Below are positions 1 to 8,406 of a stretch of DNA of 64,000 bases, one piece after another. The DNA lies in NCBI RefSeq assembly GCF_051967035.1, contig NZ_JBQCKK010000011.1:68559-132558 (forward strand). Reading direction: 5' to 3'. Numbering within the stretch: the stretch's first letter is position 1; each line of letters begins with the position of its first letter. The notes under the pieces were generated by a model. That model was not told the origin of the DNA. It saw nothing but the letters and a program-made list of their open reading frames with translations, and did not search any database. This DNA is from Brevibacillus sp051967035. GTDB lineage: Bacteria; Bacillota; Bacilli; Brevibacillales; Brevibacillaceae. A program made the position numbers and the translations under genes.

Positions 1-67
1 GCAAGCTGTCCAAGCGCTGGCGGCCTATGAGCAGACCGGCAGTCCGCGTGAATCAAAAGAAGTGTAA
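1..67 (+). CDS. C-terminal end of a CDS, cut by the window edge
   Basis: Frame 2 is open from the left edge to a TAA at 65-67 and encodes the last 21 residues of a protein, ending in ...GSPRESKEV. A hairpin terminator follows 45 bases later, which supports a real gene end. The alanine-rich helix resembles the tail of Gfo/Idh/MocA-type oxidoreductases, but too little is left for a firm call. Confidence 0.5.
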   Translation, partial: QAVQALAAYEQTGSPRESKEV

Positions 68-111
68 CGGGCACGATCATGAGCAACCGTGCGCTCGCCA
101 CCCCTGACCAA

Positions 112-160
112 ACGAAATGACCGCCCTTAAAGCCTTGACAGGCTAAGGCGGTCATTTCGT
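112..160 (+). terminator. Hairpin terminator of the left-edge gene
   Basis: ACGAAATGACCGCCCTTA pairs with TAAGGCGGTCATTTCGT (one bulged G) around a short loop. The stem is long but the T-tract is weak. The following 180 bases up to position 341 hold no gene that I can see. Confidence 0.6.
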
Positions 161-341
161 CAGTCAATTCGGATTCATGAGCGCACCCGTACAAAGCGGC
201 GCTTTGTCAGTGCTAGTTCCCCCAAACTGCCAGGCCACCCCCTGGCCGAGAAGCTGGTACTGCCCATAAGTCCTTCTTCTCCAAAAACGCCTGCCCCCCC
301 CCAGAGCCAAGCGGCGGCTTTCCCGCTCCCTCTCCTGATTC

Positions 342-1115
342 TCACGACGTGCGAACAGTCCTGTACGCCACGCCTAATTCCCTGATTTTGGAAACAATTG
401 CATGCTCCACCTGGTCGTCCACGGGAATTTGCTCGGTCGCAAGCGGAACAAGCGGAGCGTATTCGCCGATCAAAACGGAATGATGCGCCTGTTCGAACAG
501 CGGCAGATCGTTCATGTCGTTTCCCAAGCAGATAAACGTCTCTTCAGGCGCCGCCTGTTGCAAAGCGGCGAACTTGTTCACCCCTTTGCAGGTGAGATCG
601 AGAATCCCCTCGGCAGAGTGGGAATGAAGCGTGACATCCAACTCTCTCAGCCTCGCAGACAGCTCGTCCATTCGTTCCGCCGATACAATCAAGATTTTCA
701 GGACCGCATCGAGCTGGTCAAAGGCAAGGCGGCTGGCTAATCGCCCGCTGTGGATATGGCGCAGGATCGGCTGGTCGTCCGTGCAGTTGTGCGCGTAGTC
801 CCACTTGTCATCAATCAAGAACTGCGCCCGGTGATCGGTCAGGATGCTGAGGATCTCTGCCGCCAGCGGAGCGGGAATGGGGGTGTAGGCTTGCAGCCGT
901 CCGTGCTGATAGGTCATGGCTCCGTTTGCCCCGATGAGCAGATGCCGGGCAAAGCGCTCATCCAAAACAGGCAGCATATCCCGGCACGGCCTCGCCGACG
1001 CAAAGCCCACGGTGTGGCCCTCTTGCTCCAGCCAGAGCAGGCTGTCCAGTATGTCGGCCGAGATCGGCTGGCCTTTGAAGCAGATTGTCCCGTCCAGATC
1101 GAAGATAAATCTCAT
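342..1115 (-). CDS. HAD-superfamily phosphatase, Cof type (YkrA-like)
   Basis: Predicted soluble phosphatase of the HAD superfamily with a C2-type cap, probably acting on small phosphorylated metabolites. The nucleophile motif DLDGT lies at residues 6-10, a motif II-like stretch (FASAR) follows near residue 38, and the acidic motif GNDMNDLPLF lies near the C-terminus. The 257-residue length fits the Cof/YkrA group. I chose the ATG at 1115 because an AAAGGGG site lies 12 bases upstream; an in-frame ATG at 1166 would add 17 charged residues unlike the family. Substrate unknown. Confidence 0.85.
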   Translation of the reverse strand: MRFIFDLDGTICFKGQPISADILDSLLWLEQEGHTVGFASARPCRDMLPVLDERFARHLLIGANGAMTYQHGRLQAYTPIPAPLAAEILSILTDHRAQFLIDDKWDYAHNCTDDQPILRHIHSGRLASRLAFDQLDAVLKILIVSAERMDELSARLRELDVTLHSHSAEGILDLTCKGVNKFAALQQAAPEETFICLGNDMNDLPLFEQAHHSVLIGEYAPLVPLATEQIPVDDQVEHAIVSKIRELGVAYRTVRTS

Positions 1116-1235
1116 CTCGTGTTTGTCCCCTTTGCTTTGTCGCTTTGTCGCTTTCTCGTCCATCATAGAGGGTCAAGGGCCCCTGCTTGAAGGGACAGAT
1201 GGAACAAGATGAGTGGGACAGAAAAAAAGGGACCG

Positions 1236-2615
1236 TCACCCGAACCAGGCAGAAGCGAGCAGGCGAATGCCTTCCTCGATCTCCTGCTCGGTCAAGGCGC
1301 CGTACCCAAGCAATACCGTCGCATGTTGCCGCGTGTCATGCACCCAGTACCTGGCTGTTCCATACACCTTCACGCCGCTTCGCGCGGCACGCTCCATCCA
1401 CTCCGCTTCGCTGCCCTTTTTCATCACGGTCAAAAAAGCGTGCAAGCCCGTGTCCTTTCCTTCCACTTCCACGCGCTCGCCCATCCAGCGGGAGACGGCC
1501 TGAAGAAAAGCCTTGCGTTTGTCGGCATAGCTTTTGCGCATGGCCTGGACGTGCCTGTGCCAATAGCCGTCCGCCAAATACGCAGCCAACGTCAACTGAT
1601 CGAGTCTGGATACAGGTTGATCGTATTCCGGCACCCGCTGGTGAAAGCACGCCAACAGCTCATACGGCAGGACGAGATAGCTGACGTTGCAGACAGGCAG
1701 CAGCGCTTTGGAAAGCCGCCCGATGTAGACTACCTTTTGCGGAGACAGGCTCTGGATCGCGGGGAGAAAGCTTTCCTCGTACTTGAACTCCCACTCGTAG
1801 TCATCCTCCACGATATACGCCCGGGACTGCACCCATTCGCTCAGCGCATACCGTTTTTCGAGCGGCATGACCAGCTTGTGGATGAACTGCTGCGACGGAC
1901 TCACGTACATGACGTCGGCGCCGCTATCGACCAGTTCCTGCATGGAAACGCCGTCCGCCCCAAGCGATATCCCCCGTACCTGATAGCCGCCGTTTGCAAA
2001 CGTGTTGCGCGCCCCGTCATAGCCGGGGTTTTCCACGCCGATGACCTGCTTTTCCCTGTCCAGCAACTGAACGAGAACCGACACAAGCTGCTGCGGAGTC
2101 GCGCCGACGATGATCTGCTCCGGCGTTGCCGCGACTTTGCGCGTCTCGTGCAGCAGCTTCACCAGTTCTTTGCGCAGGGCAAACTCGCCCTGTGGCTGCC
2201 CCTCGACCATATAGCGCTGCTGGTGGTCAGCGATTACGCGGTTGCGCAGTTTGTTCCACTGCTGAAACGAAAAACGCCCCATTTCGATATCTCCGTAGCG
2301 AAAATCGATGCGAATGTCCGCCGCTTGCGCTTCCTCCGGACTTGTGCCTGGTGTGATCGAAGGACGCTCCCCCTGAGACACGACCTGGTAGCCTTTTTTC
2401 GGGATGCTCCTGACGTAGCCTTCCGAGACGAGCAACTGGTATGCGACCTCCACCGTATTTTTGCTGACGCCGAGCGATTGCGCACAACTGCGGATCGAAG
2501 GCAGAAATTCCTCGTCCTGCACATGGCCGTGCCTGATTTCGTCTTTTAGATAGTGATAAATTTGCGTAAAAAGCGGTTCTTTTTCACGAAACCGGATGGC
2601 AGACAGCTCCCGCAA
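1236..2615 (-). CDS. MocR-family PLP-dependent transcriptional regulator
   Basis: Fusion of a GntR-type winged helix (about residues 10-80) to a fold-type I aminotransferase-like domain (about 105-459), the architecture of MocR/GabR/PdxR regulators. The EDDY segment at 270-273 and the PLP-lysine motif RLSKA (Lys303) are present, so cofactor binding is expected. The start is a TTG at 2613-2615 behind GGGGGAGG. The gene follows the MFS exporter on the same strand with a 69-base gap that holds a possible TATGAT -10 box. The ligand and target cannot be told from the sequence; no vitamin B6 or GABA genes lie nearby. Confidence 0.9.
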   Translation of the reverse strand: MRELSAIRFREKEPLFTQIYHYLKDEIRHGHVQDEEFLPSIRSCAQSLGVSKNTVEVAYQLLVSEGYVRSIPKKGYQVVSQGERPSITPGTSPEEAQAADIRIDFRYGDIEMGRFSFQQWNKLRNRVIADHQQRYMVEGQPQGEFALRKELVKLLHETRKVAATPEQIIVGATPQQLVSVLVQLLDREKQVIGVENPGYDGARNTFANGGYQVRGISLGADGVSMQELVDSGADVMYVSPSQQFIHKLVMPLEKRYALSEWVQSRAYIVEDDYEWEFKYEESFLPAIQSLSPQKVVYIGRLSKALLPVCNVSYLVLPYELLACFHQRVPEYDQPVSRLDQLTLAAYLADGYWHRHVQAMRKSYADKRKAFLQAVSRWMGERVEVEGKDTGLHAFLTVMKKGSEAEWMERAARSGVKVYGTARYWVHDTRQHATVLLGYGALTEQEIEEGIRLLASAWFG

Positions 2616-2684
2616 ACCGCCTCCCCCTTTCCAGCCGTCCTTTTTTCCTTAGTCTATCATACTGGCCGTTTTGGGGGATTCGCT

Positions 2685-4070
2685 TCAACTGTTGGCCTGC
2701 AAGCCGGAGCTACGGGTTTTACCGAAACGGAAATAGTAGAACAGGAAAATCAGCGCGTGCAGAGCGGCAAGCACCAGGTAGATATTGCTGTAAACAAAGC
2801 CGACCGCGTACGGATTTGCCGGATTCCACTGGGTCGCCGAACCAAGGTCGATCACTTTGCTGTAAATGCCCGAAGCAACGCCCATGGAGATGAAGTTGAC
2901 CATCGAAAAAATCCCCATCCCTACTCCCGCCTGCTCCTTCGCCAGCGACTGGGAGATCGCGTTTGCCAGCGAGATTTGCATGAACGACTGCCCCACATTG
3001 CCAAAGATCAAAAAGAGCGCGATCCCGATGACCACTATGCCCGTAAAGGTAGAAAGCAGTCCAAAAGAGACCACGAGCAAACCCGACGCCAGAAAAAACA
3101 GATACGCGTTCCCTTTCCGGTCTGCGAGCTTCCCGCCCACGCTGCCGAGAAGCGCGGAGGCAATCGCGGCCGGAACCATCACAAAACCGATCCAGTTTGT
3201 CGACAGTCCCTGCACGGACGAAAGCAGCAGCGGGCTGACATAGTACAGGGCAACCCCCATTCCGTTGATAAGAACCGCAAGCACAAGTCCTGCCGTGTAG
3301 CGTTTGTTGACAAAAATTTTCGGCTGCACAAACGGATCGGCAGCCCGGCGAATCCGCACAATGAACAGCACCAGCGTGAGCAGGCTGCCAAGCAGGAACC
3401 ACCACGTACCGTTCGTGACTCCGAGAAGCAACAGCGCGACCGAACCCCCGAGCAGAGCGCCGCCCAGCCAATCAAAAGACCCGCGCGCGAGCGTTTCGTC
3501 CTCCGCCAAATATTTGCGGTAAAACGGCAGCGTCGTGAGAATCAACAGCGGCACGGCGAACAGCCAGCGCCAATGCGCAAAGCTGACGATGAGCGCCGAC
3601 AGCACAGGCCCAAGCGCCCCGCCGAGCGCCAGCCCGACGGCCGTCATGCCGAGGACAGAACCACGCCTCTCTGGCGGGAAGTAGCGGACAGGAATGAGCA
3701 TCGCCGTAGCCGGAATGGCGGCCGCCCCTGCCGCCTGCAAAATCCTGCCGAAAAGCGCCAGCGCAAACGATTGGGATGCCAGCCCGATCAGCGAGCCGAC
3801 AGCAAACACGAGCAGCCCGAAGGTAAGCAAATTTTTTAGCTTGTAGCGGTCTGCCAGCTTCCCGTAGGTGACCGTCCCGATTGCGTAGAGCAAGCCGTAC
3901 GCCGTCGTCAGCCAGCTTACCTCGGAGATCGTCAGGTGAAACTCCTTGCTGATTTCCGGCAGGACGATGTTGAACATCAAGCCGCTTATGGAAGAAATCG
4001 TCAGGGTGAACATCAAAATGCGCACCAACACCTGCTTGTTTGCCTCGCTTTGTTCCATAGACACGTCCAC
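2685..4070 (-). CDS. MFS drug:H+ antiporter, TetA(L)/(K)-like
   Basis: Integral membrane exporter of about 461 residues with many hydrophobic segments, consistent with the 14-helix DHA families. VYGKLADR after the second helix and GAAAIPATAMLIPVRY resemble TetA(L)/TetA(K), and an antiporter motif C-like GGALGP lies mid-N-half. A TetR gene lies directly upstream on the same strand and shares an operator with this gene, so it is probably induced by its substrate. Start is ambiguous: GTG at 4070, GTG at 4064 (best spacing to AGGTGG) or ATG at 4058. Whether it confers tetracycline resistance cannot be inferred; it may export another compound. Confidence 0.88.
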   Translation of the reverse strand: MDVSMEQSEANKQVLVRILMFTLTISSISGLMFNIVLPEISKEFHLTISEVSWLTTAYGLLYAIGTVTYGKLADRYKLKNLLTFGLLVFAVGSLIGLASQSFALALFGRILQAAGAAAIPATAMLIPVRYFPPERRGSVLGMTAVGLALGGALGPVLSALIVSFAHWRWLFAVPLLILTTLPFYRKYLAEDETLARGSFDWLGGALLGGSVALLLLGVTNGTWWFLLGSLLTLVLFIVRIRRAADPFVQPKIFVNKRYTAGLVLAVLINGMGVALYYVSPLLLSSVQGLSTNWIGFVMVPAAIASALLGSVGGKLADRKGNAYLFFLASGLLVVSFGLLSTFTGIVVIGIALFLIFGNVGQSFMQISLANAISQSLAKEQAGVGMGIFSMVNFISMGVASGIYSKVIDLGSATQWNPANPYAVGFVYSNIYLVLAALHALIFLFYYFRFGKTRSSGLQANS

Positions 4071-4101
4071 TCTCCACCTTTCCCTTGGATTGATTTTTGA
4101 C

Positions 4102-4119
4102 TGTCAGCGCTGACTGACA
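4102..4119. promoter_or_regulatory. TetR-family operator upstream of the MFS gene
   Basis: TGTCAGCGCTGACTGACA, seven-base arms with one mismatch around GCTG. The same 18-mer, with perfect arms, precedes the TetR gene at 4750-4767. Confidence 0.75.
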
Positions 4120-4136
4120 GCTCTTGAATAAAAAAA

Positions 4137-4724
4137 CTAGGGAGTCAACGCCCTAGCAAACATCTCCACGCTTTCCGCGATAAACGCCTCCAGCGTAACG
4201 CCCGAAAAGCTTTCCGACGCATCCAGGTTGTTCATGAAGGCGCCAAAGTGCATCATCATAAAAGCCGTCGCCTGAACTTCCGGATTGGTTGGCACGATTT
4301 TGCCCTTTTTGCCCATCTCCGCGAAGTAATTCGCAAGCCCGGTCAACAGCTGCCGGGGATGCTTTTGCGTGCGTTCGCGAAAGCCAGGCAGATGCCCCTC
4401 GTCTTTGATGCTGATCCAGATCATCTTCCGGTTCCGGTTCATCAGCTGATGGTACGTCCGGCTGACCAACAGCAGGTCTTCCCGCAAATCCCACACGAGC
4501 TTCTCCGCAAACAGTTTGGTCATCTCCTCCGCGTAATGGAAGTGGTCAAAGGCGCTCTCCAGCAGATTGCGTTTGCTGCCGAACTGGCGGAACAGCGTCT
4601 TTTCACTCAAGCCTGCGGCTGTCGCGATTTCTTGCGTCGTGACCCCGTTGTAGCCTTTTTCCGCGATGAGATCAATGGCTGCGGCCATCAGTCGTTCCCT
4701 GCTGCTCTGATAATTGCTGTCCAT
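4137..4724 (-). CDS. TetR/AcrR-family repressor of the adjacent MFS exporter
   Basis: N-terminal TetR helix-turn-helix (about residues 10-55, with ATAAGLSEKTLFRQFGSK) and a helical ligand-binding domain of usual length (195 residues). The likely start is the ATG at 4724 (MDSNYQ); an in-frame start at 4736 adds four residues. Matching palindromes lie 26 bases upstream of this gene and 32 bases upstream of the MFS gene, so it very likely represses both. The inducer is probably a substrate of the pump. Confidence 0.9.
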   Translation of the reverse strand: MDSNYQSSRERLMAAAIDLIAEKGYNGVTTQEIATAAGLSEKTLFRQFGSKRNLLESAFDHFHYAEEMTKLFAEKLVWDLREDLLLVSRTYHQLMNRNRKMIWISIKDEGHLPGFRERTQKHPRQLLTGLANYFAEMGKKGKIVPTNPEVQATAFMMMHFGAFMNNLDASESFSGVTLEAFIAESVEMFARALTP

Positions 4725-4749
4725 GCTTCCCCTCATTCCCCGAAATGAT

Positions 4750-4767
4750 TGTCAGTGCTGACTGACA
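4750..4767. promoter_or_regulatory. TetR-family operator upstream of the tetR-like gene (autoregulation)
   Basis: TGTCAGTGCTGACTGACA has perfect seven-base inverted arms around GCTG and matches the site at 4102-4119 in 17 of 18 positions. Confidence 0.78.
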
Positions 4768-4811
4768 TTCATCTTATATCACTTTCCAGATGATGTCAAT
4801 CGCTTTGCAAG

Positions 4812-4861
4812 AAAAAGGCACCCCTCCCTGTCCGCCACACGGCGGCATGGAAGGATGCCTC
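4812..4861 (-). terminator. Terminator of namA
   Basis: On the minus strand, GGCATCC...GCCGCC pairs with GGCGG...GGGTGCC and is followed by TTTTTC. Confidence 0.75.
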
Positions 4862-4884
4862 TGATCCTTTCCCCGTTCATTCGA

Positions 4885-5913
4885 TCAGAACGCGCGCGCA
4901 TACTGCCGTGGCGGCTGGGCTTCTTCAGCCGACAGCGCGTGGATTGCATGCAGCGCCCAGTACGGATCACGCAGCATGCCGCGGCCTACTGCGACCAGAT
5001 CCGTGTCGCCGTTGCCAATCACTGCTTCTGCCAGCTTCGGATCGTCGAGGTTCCCTACCGCGATGACCGGAACATCGAGCGCCTGCTTGATCGCCCGGGC
5101 AAACGGAACCTGATAGCCGGGGTGGATGCCCGGACGTCCTCCAGAGCCGATCGGCCCCTCTCCGCCGCTCGACAGATGGAAAATGTCCACGCCTGCCTCC
5201 TTGTATCTGCGGCACAGCTCTGTGCTGTAGTCCAGGCCGTATCCGCCATCCACGTATTCCACGGCAGAGATGCGCATGATGAGCGGCATGTCTGCGGGAA
5301 TCACCTCTTTGATCGCGGCAATGACTTCCACGCCAAATAAAGCTTTGTCGCGTCCGTATTCATCTTCCCGCACGTTCGTTAATGGGGAGTGGAACTGGTG
5401 GATCAAGTATCCGTGAGCGCCGTGAATCTCGATCGTGTCCATGCCTGCTTCCACCGCGCGTCTTGCCGCTTCGCGAAACTTGACGACCATCGCTTTGACT
5501 TCCTCTGTCGTCAGTGCCCGCGGCGTTTTGTAGCGGGAGCCTGGAAACGCAATCGCGGATGCGGACACGGGCACTTCCGCATCTTCCGCTTTGCGGCCGG
5601 CATGCCCGATTTGAATGCCGATTTTCGCGCCGTACTTGTGAACCTCGGAGACGATTCGCTTGTACGCCGGGATCTGCTCGTCAGACCACAGCCCGAGGTC
5701 GTAATTGGAAATACGACCGTCCGGCTCCACGTCTGTCATCTCTACAATGATAAGGCCCGTGCCTCCTACTGCGCGGGACACGTAATGAACGAAATGCCAG
5801 TCTGTCGGCGTGCCATCCTGCGCTTCCACAGAGTATTGGCACATCGGCGGCATGACCACGCGATTTTTCAAGGTCAATCCTTTGAATTGAAACGGGGTAG
5901 ACAACAAGGCCAT
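4885..5913 (-). CDS. namA: NADPH dehydrogenase, old yellow enzyme family (YqjM/NamA)
   Basis: FMN-dependent TIM-barrel ene-reductase that reduces activated C=C bonds of unsaturated aldehydes, ketones and nitro compounds with NADPH. Family marks are NRVVMPPMCQYS (Cys25 and Tyr27, equivalent to the YqjM flavin-site pair), HAGRKA, the HGAHGYLIHQF active-site loop, and SPLTNVREDEYG. The 342-residue length fits YqjM. The ATG at 5913 is preferred over an in-frame GTG at 5922 because AAGGAG lies eight bases before it and overlaps the GTG. It has its own terminator and stands alone. Confidence 0.95.
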   Translation of the reverse strand: MALLSTPFQFKGLTLKNRVVMPPMCQYSVEAQDGTPTDWHFVHYVSRAVGGTGLIIVEMTDVEPDGRISNYDLGLWSDEQIPAYKRIVSEVHKYGAKIGIQIGHAGRKAEDAEVPVSASAIAFPGSRYKTPRALTTEEVKAMVVKFREAARRAVEAGMDTIEIHGAHGYLIHQFHSPLTNVREDEYGRDKALFGVEVIAAIKEVIPADMPLIMRISAVEYVDGGYGLDYSTELCRRYKEAGVDIFHLSSGGEGPIGSGGRPGIHPGYQVPFARAIKQALDVPVIAVGNLDDPKLAEAVIGNGDTDLVAVGRGMLRDPYWALHAIHALSAEEAQPPRQYARAF

Positions 5914-6024
5914 TTGTTCCACTCCTTACTTTTTTTCATTATCATGCCAAAAGTTAGCGTAGTCTGCAATCCCTTGGCTGCACTTTGGAAATTTTCCTGT
6001 CGTTGGAAAATGGATCGCAGGAAC

Positions 6025-6056
6025 AAAAAAAGCCACCCGCAAAAACGGATAGCTTT
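6025..6056 (-). terminator. Terminator of the citrate synthase gene
   Basis: Minus strand AAAGCTATCCG and CGGGTGGCTTT form a stem around TTTTTG, followed by TTTTT. Confidence 0.75.
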
Positions 6057-6085
6057 TCTCCCTACTAAAAGACAAAACGCCCTTT

Positions 6086-7192
6086 TTATGATTCCGGCAT
6101 CGTGCCGATGTAATTCGATTGCGGACGGATGATCCGGTTTTTCGCAGCTTGCTCCAAAATATGAGCGCTCCAGCCGACCACGCGGCTCACGGCGAAGGTC
6201 GGCGTGAACAGGTTGTCGTCCAGCCCTACCGCACGCATCACGGCTGCGGCAAAAAACTCTACGTTTGTGTTCAGCTTGCGGCCTGGCTTGTATTCCTCCA
6301 GAAGCTGCAAGCCTACCTTTTCCACGTGTGTCGCCAGGTCAAACCACGGATCGTTGGCCGACAGCTCGGAAGCGACGACGCGCAATGCCGTTGCCCGCGG
6401 GTCGACCGTTTTGTAGACGCGATGTCCGAAGCCCATCAGGCGGCCGCCGTTTTCCAGCTTGTTGCGCAGCCACGGCTCTGCGTTTTCCTTCGTGCCAATC
6501 GCTTCGATCATCTCCGTCACTTCGGATGGTGCTCCTCCGTGCAGCGGACCTTTCAAGGTGCCGATGGCAGCCGTTACCGCAGAAATCAAGTCAGACTCGG
6601 TAGAGCTGACGACGCGTCCTGCGAAGGTGGAGGCATTCATGCCGTGCTCCTGCGTCAAAATCAGATACGCATCCAGCGCCCGCACATGGGCAGGATTCGG
6701 CTTCTCGCCTTTTAGCATATACAGGTAGTTTGCCGTATGGTCAAGCTCCGGATTCGGGTCAAGCGGCTGGCGGCCTTCCAGGCAAGCGAAGCGATACGCG
6801 ACGATCGTAGGCATTTTCGCAACCAGGGAAATGACCTCCTCTATGGTTGGCGGGAAGCCGTGGGAGGAGCTGCCCAGAGCGGACACTCCGGTACGCAGCA
6901 CACTCATCATATCGACATCTGCCGGAATCAGCTTCAGGATTTCTTTGACAGGCGTAGGCAGTTCGCGGTTTGCTTTGAGTGTATTCTTGAATGCCACAAG
7001 CTCCTGCTCGCTTGGCAAGTGTCCGAACCAGAGCAGGTGAGCAACTTCTTCAAAGGTGTGATGAATAGCGAGATCGCGTGCCCAATGCCCGCGGTATACC
7101 AACAGACCGTTGATGCCATCGACCAGGCTCAGGTCTGTTTCTGCTACGGCGATTCCTTCCAAACCAATGGCCAACGGATGTTGCTTTGTCAT
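6086..7192 (-). CDS. Citrate synthase (CitA/2-methylcitrate synthase group)
   Basis: Condenses acetyl-CoA (or propionyl-CoA) with oxaloacetate. Recognised by GPLHGGAPSEV, MGFGHRVYK and the C-terminal RIIRPQSNYIG. The 368 residues match the short Gram-positive type. The ATG at 7192 is chosen over an in-frame GTG at 7201 because GGGAG lies eight bases before it. A LysR gene lies just upstream on the same strand, similar to the pairing of citA with a LysR regulator in Bacillus, though there the two genes are divergent. Odd point: the segment that usually reads NVDF, holding the catalytic Asp, reads NVEF here. Confidence 0.9.
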   Translation of the reverse strand: MTKQHPLAIGLEGIAVAETDLSLVDGINGLLVYRGHWARDLAIHHTFEEVAHLLWFGHLPSEQELVAFKNTLKANRELPTPVKEILKLIPADVDMMSVLRTGVSALGSSSHGFPPTIEEVISLVAKMPTIVAYRFACLEGRQPLDPNPELDHTANYLYMLKGEKPNPAHVRALDAYLILTQEHGMNASTFAGRVVSSTESDLISAVTAAIGTLKGPLHGGAPSEVTEMIEAIGTKENAEPWLRNKLENGGRLMGFGHRVYKTVDPRATALRVVASELSANDPWFDLATHVEKVGLQLLEEYKPGRKLNTNVEFFAAAVMRAVGLDDNLFTPTFAVSRVVGWSAHILEQAAKNRIIRPQSNYIGTMPES

Positions 7193-7313
7193 GATCGCCA
7201 CTCCCTTTTCCTCTCTTTTCCTTCAGTATATCGATTATCATTCTGAAAGGGAAATAGAATAAAAACCCGCTATTAATCACATTTCGTAATTATTCGGGAT
7301 AGAGGCAGCCTGG

Positions 7314-8228
7314 CTACCCCTTGCCTCCCTGCATGACCGGGGGCATCGGCGGATACAGCGCCTGCAAAATCTCCATGAAGTGCCGGGCAGGCTCGCTCAT
7401 GCCGGCTTTGGGCACGAGCAGGTAGGAGGCGACCGTGGGCAATGCGAGTCCGGGCGTGGGCAGTTCGATAAAACGATTTTCGAACAACTCCCGACTCACT
7501 GCCGACCGAGGCAAAAACGAGACACCCAGCCCGTCTTCAATGAAACGCTTGGTAATGTCCACCTGCGAGACAGCCATCGTGCGCAAGGCAAGCCCCCTCT
7601 GGCGCAAATGCAAAAGCAGCTCGTCCCAATATCCCGGATGATTGTGGGTCAACAAACGGTTGGACTGTACCTCCTGCTCCCAATCGGGCAACGGCGCGTC
7701 CATGTCCCCGCCGTTGTGCGGGACCGCAAATACGACCGGGTCCTCGTACAGCAGATACGTGTCCAGTTGGAACAATCCGGGCATCATCCGGGTCAGCCCG
7801 AGATCCACCTGTCCGCTCTGTACCAGCGGGCCGATTTCGACGGAGTCGGCGATTTTGATCGAGATGTCCACATCGGGATACTGCTTGGTAAAACGATGGA
7901 GCAAATGGGAGAAGCGGGCGCGGGCAATGATTGGCGAGACAGCCACCCGAAGCTTCTCCCGATACCCTTGGCGCCACGCCTGCAAATCCTCCATGCTGTG
8001 GTGCCACTGCTGCAAAAGTCCTTTTGCATGCGGCAGATAGTGCTTGCCTGCTGCCGTCAGCCGAACGCGTTTCCCGACTCGCTCAAACAGCTTGATCCCC
8101 AGCTCCCTTTCCAGTTGCCGGATATGCTGACTGACAGTGGGCTGCGCAATAAACAACGCCTCAGCCGTCTGATGAAAATTTTCGGTTGCAGCCGCCACCA
8201 GAAATGTTTGCAGCACGCGAAAGTCCAC
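7314..8228 (-). CDS. LysR-family transcriptional regulator
   Basis: N-terminal LysR winged helix (about residues 1-60, with QTAEALFIAQPTVSQHIRQLE) and a periplasmic-binding-protein-like effector domain (about 88-290). The GTG at 8228 sits seven bases after AGGAGG; a longer in-frame start at 8282 lacks such a site. It lies about 120 bases upstream of the citrate synthase gene in the same direction, so control of that gene is plausible but inferred. 304 residues, normal for the family. Confidence 0.9.
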   Translation of the reverse strand: MDFRVLQTFLVAAATENFHQTAEALFIAQPTVSQHIRQLERELGIKLFERVGKRVRLTAAGKHYLPHAKGLLQQWHHSMEDLQAWRQGYREKLRVAVSPIIARARFSHLLHRFTKQYPDVDISIKIADSVEIGPLVQSGQVDLGLTRMMPGLFQLDTYLLYEDPVVFAVPHNGGDMDAPLPDWEQEVQSNRLLTHNHPGYWDELLLHLRQRGLALRTMAVSQVDITKRFIEDGLGVSFLPRSAVSRELFENRFIELPTPGLALPTVASYLLVPKAGMSEPARHFMEILQALYPPMPPVMQGGKG

Positions 8229-8406
8229 ACGATCTCCTCCTATCCATCCCTTTCCCCCTGCTATTGGGTCATTTCTCCTCATTTTTGAAATATTTTACTG
8301 GAAATCTCTTCCCTCCATCCTCCTTATGGTACAATACAAAATCGAGTGCGAAAAACCCATTTGCCAATTCGCACGCCAAAGAGAGAGGGACAAAGGGGAG
8401 GAACTC

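Noticed and set aside
1215..1240. Possible terminator of the MocR-type gene (GGG...CCC with seven Ts on the minus strand)
   Set aside because: The stem is only about three pairs; too weak to list as a feature.
2553..3839. A 428-codon Arg/Gln-rich frame opposite the MFS gene
   Set aside because: Shadow frame of a membrane protein gene; no real protein character.
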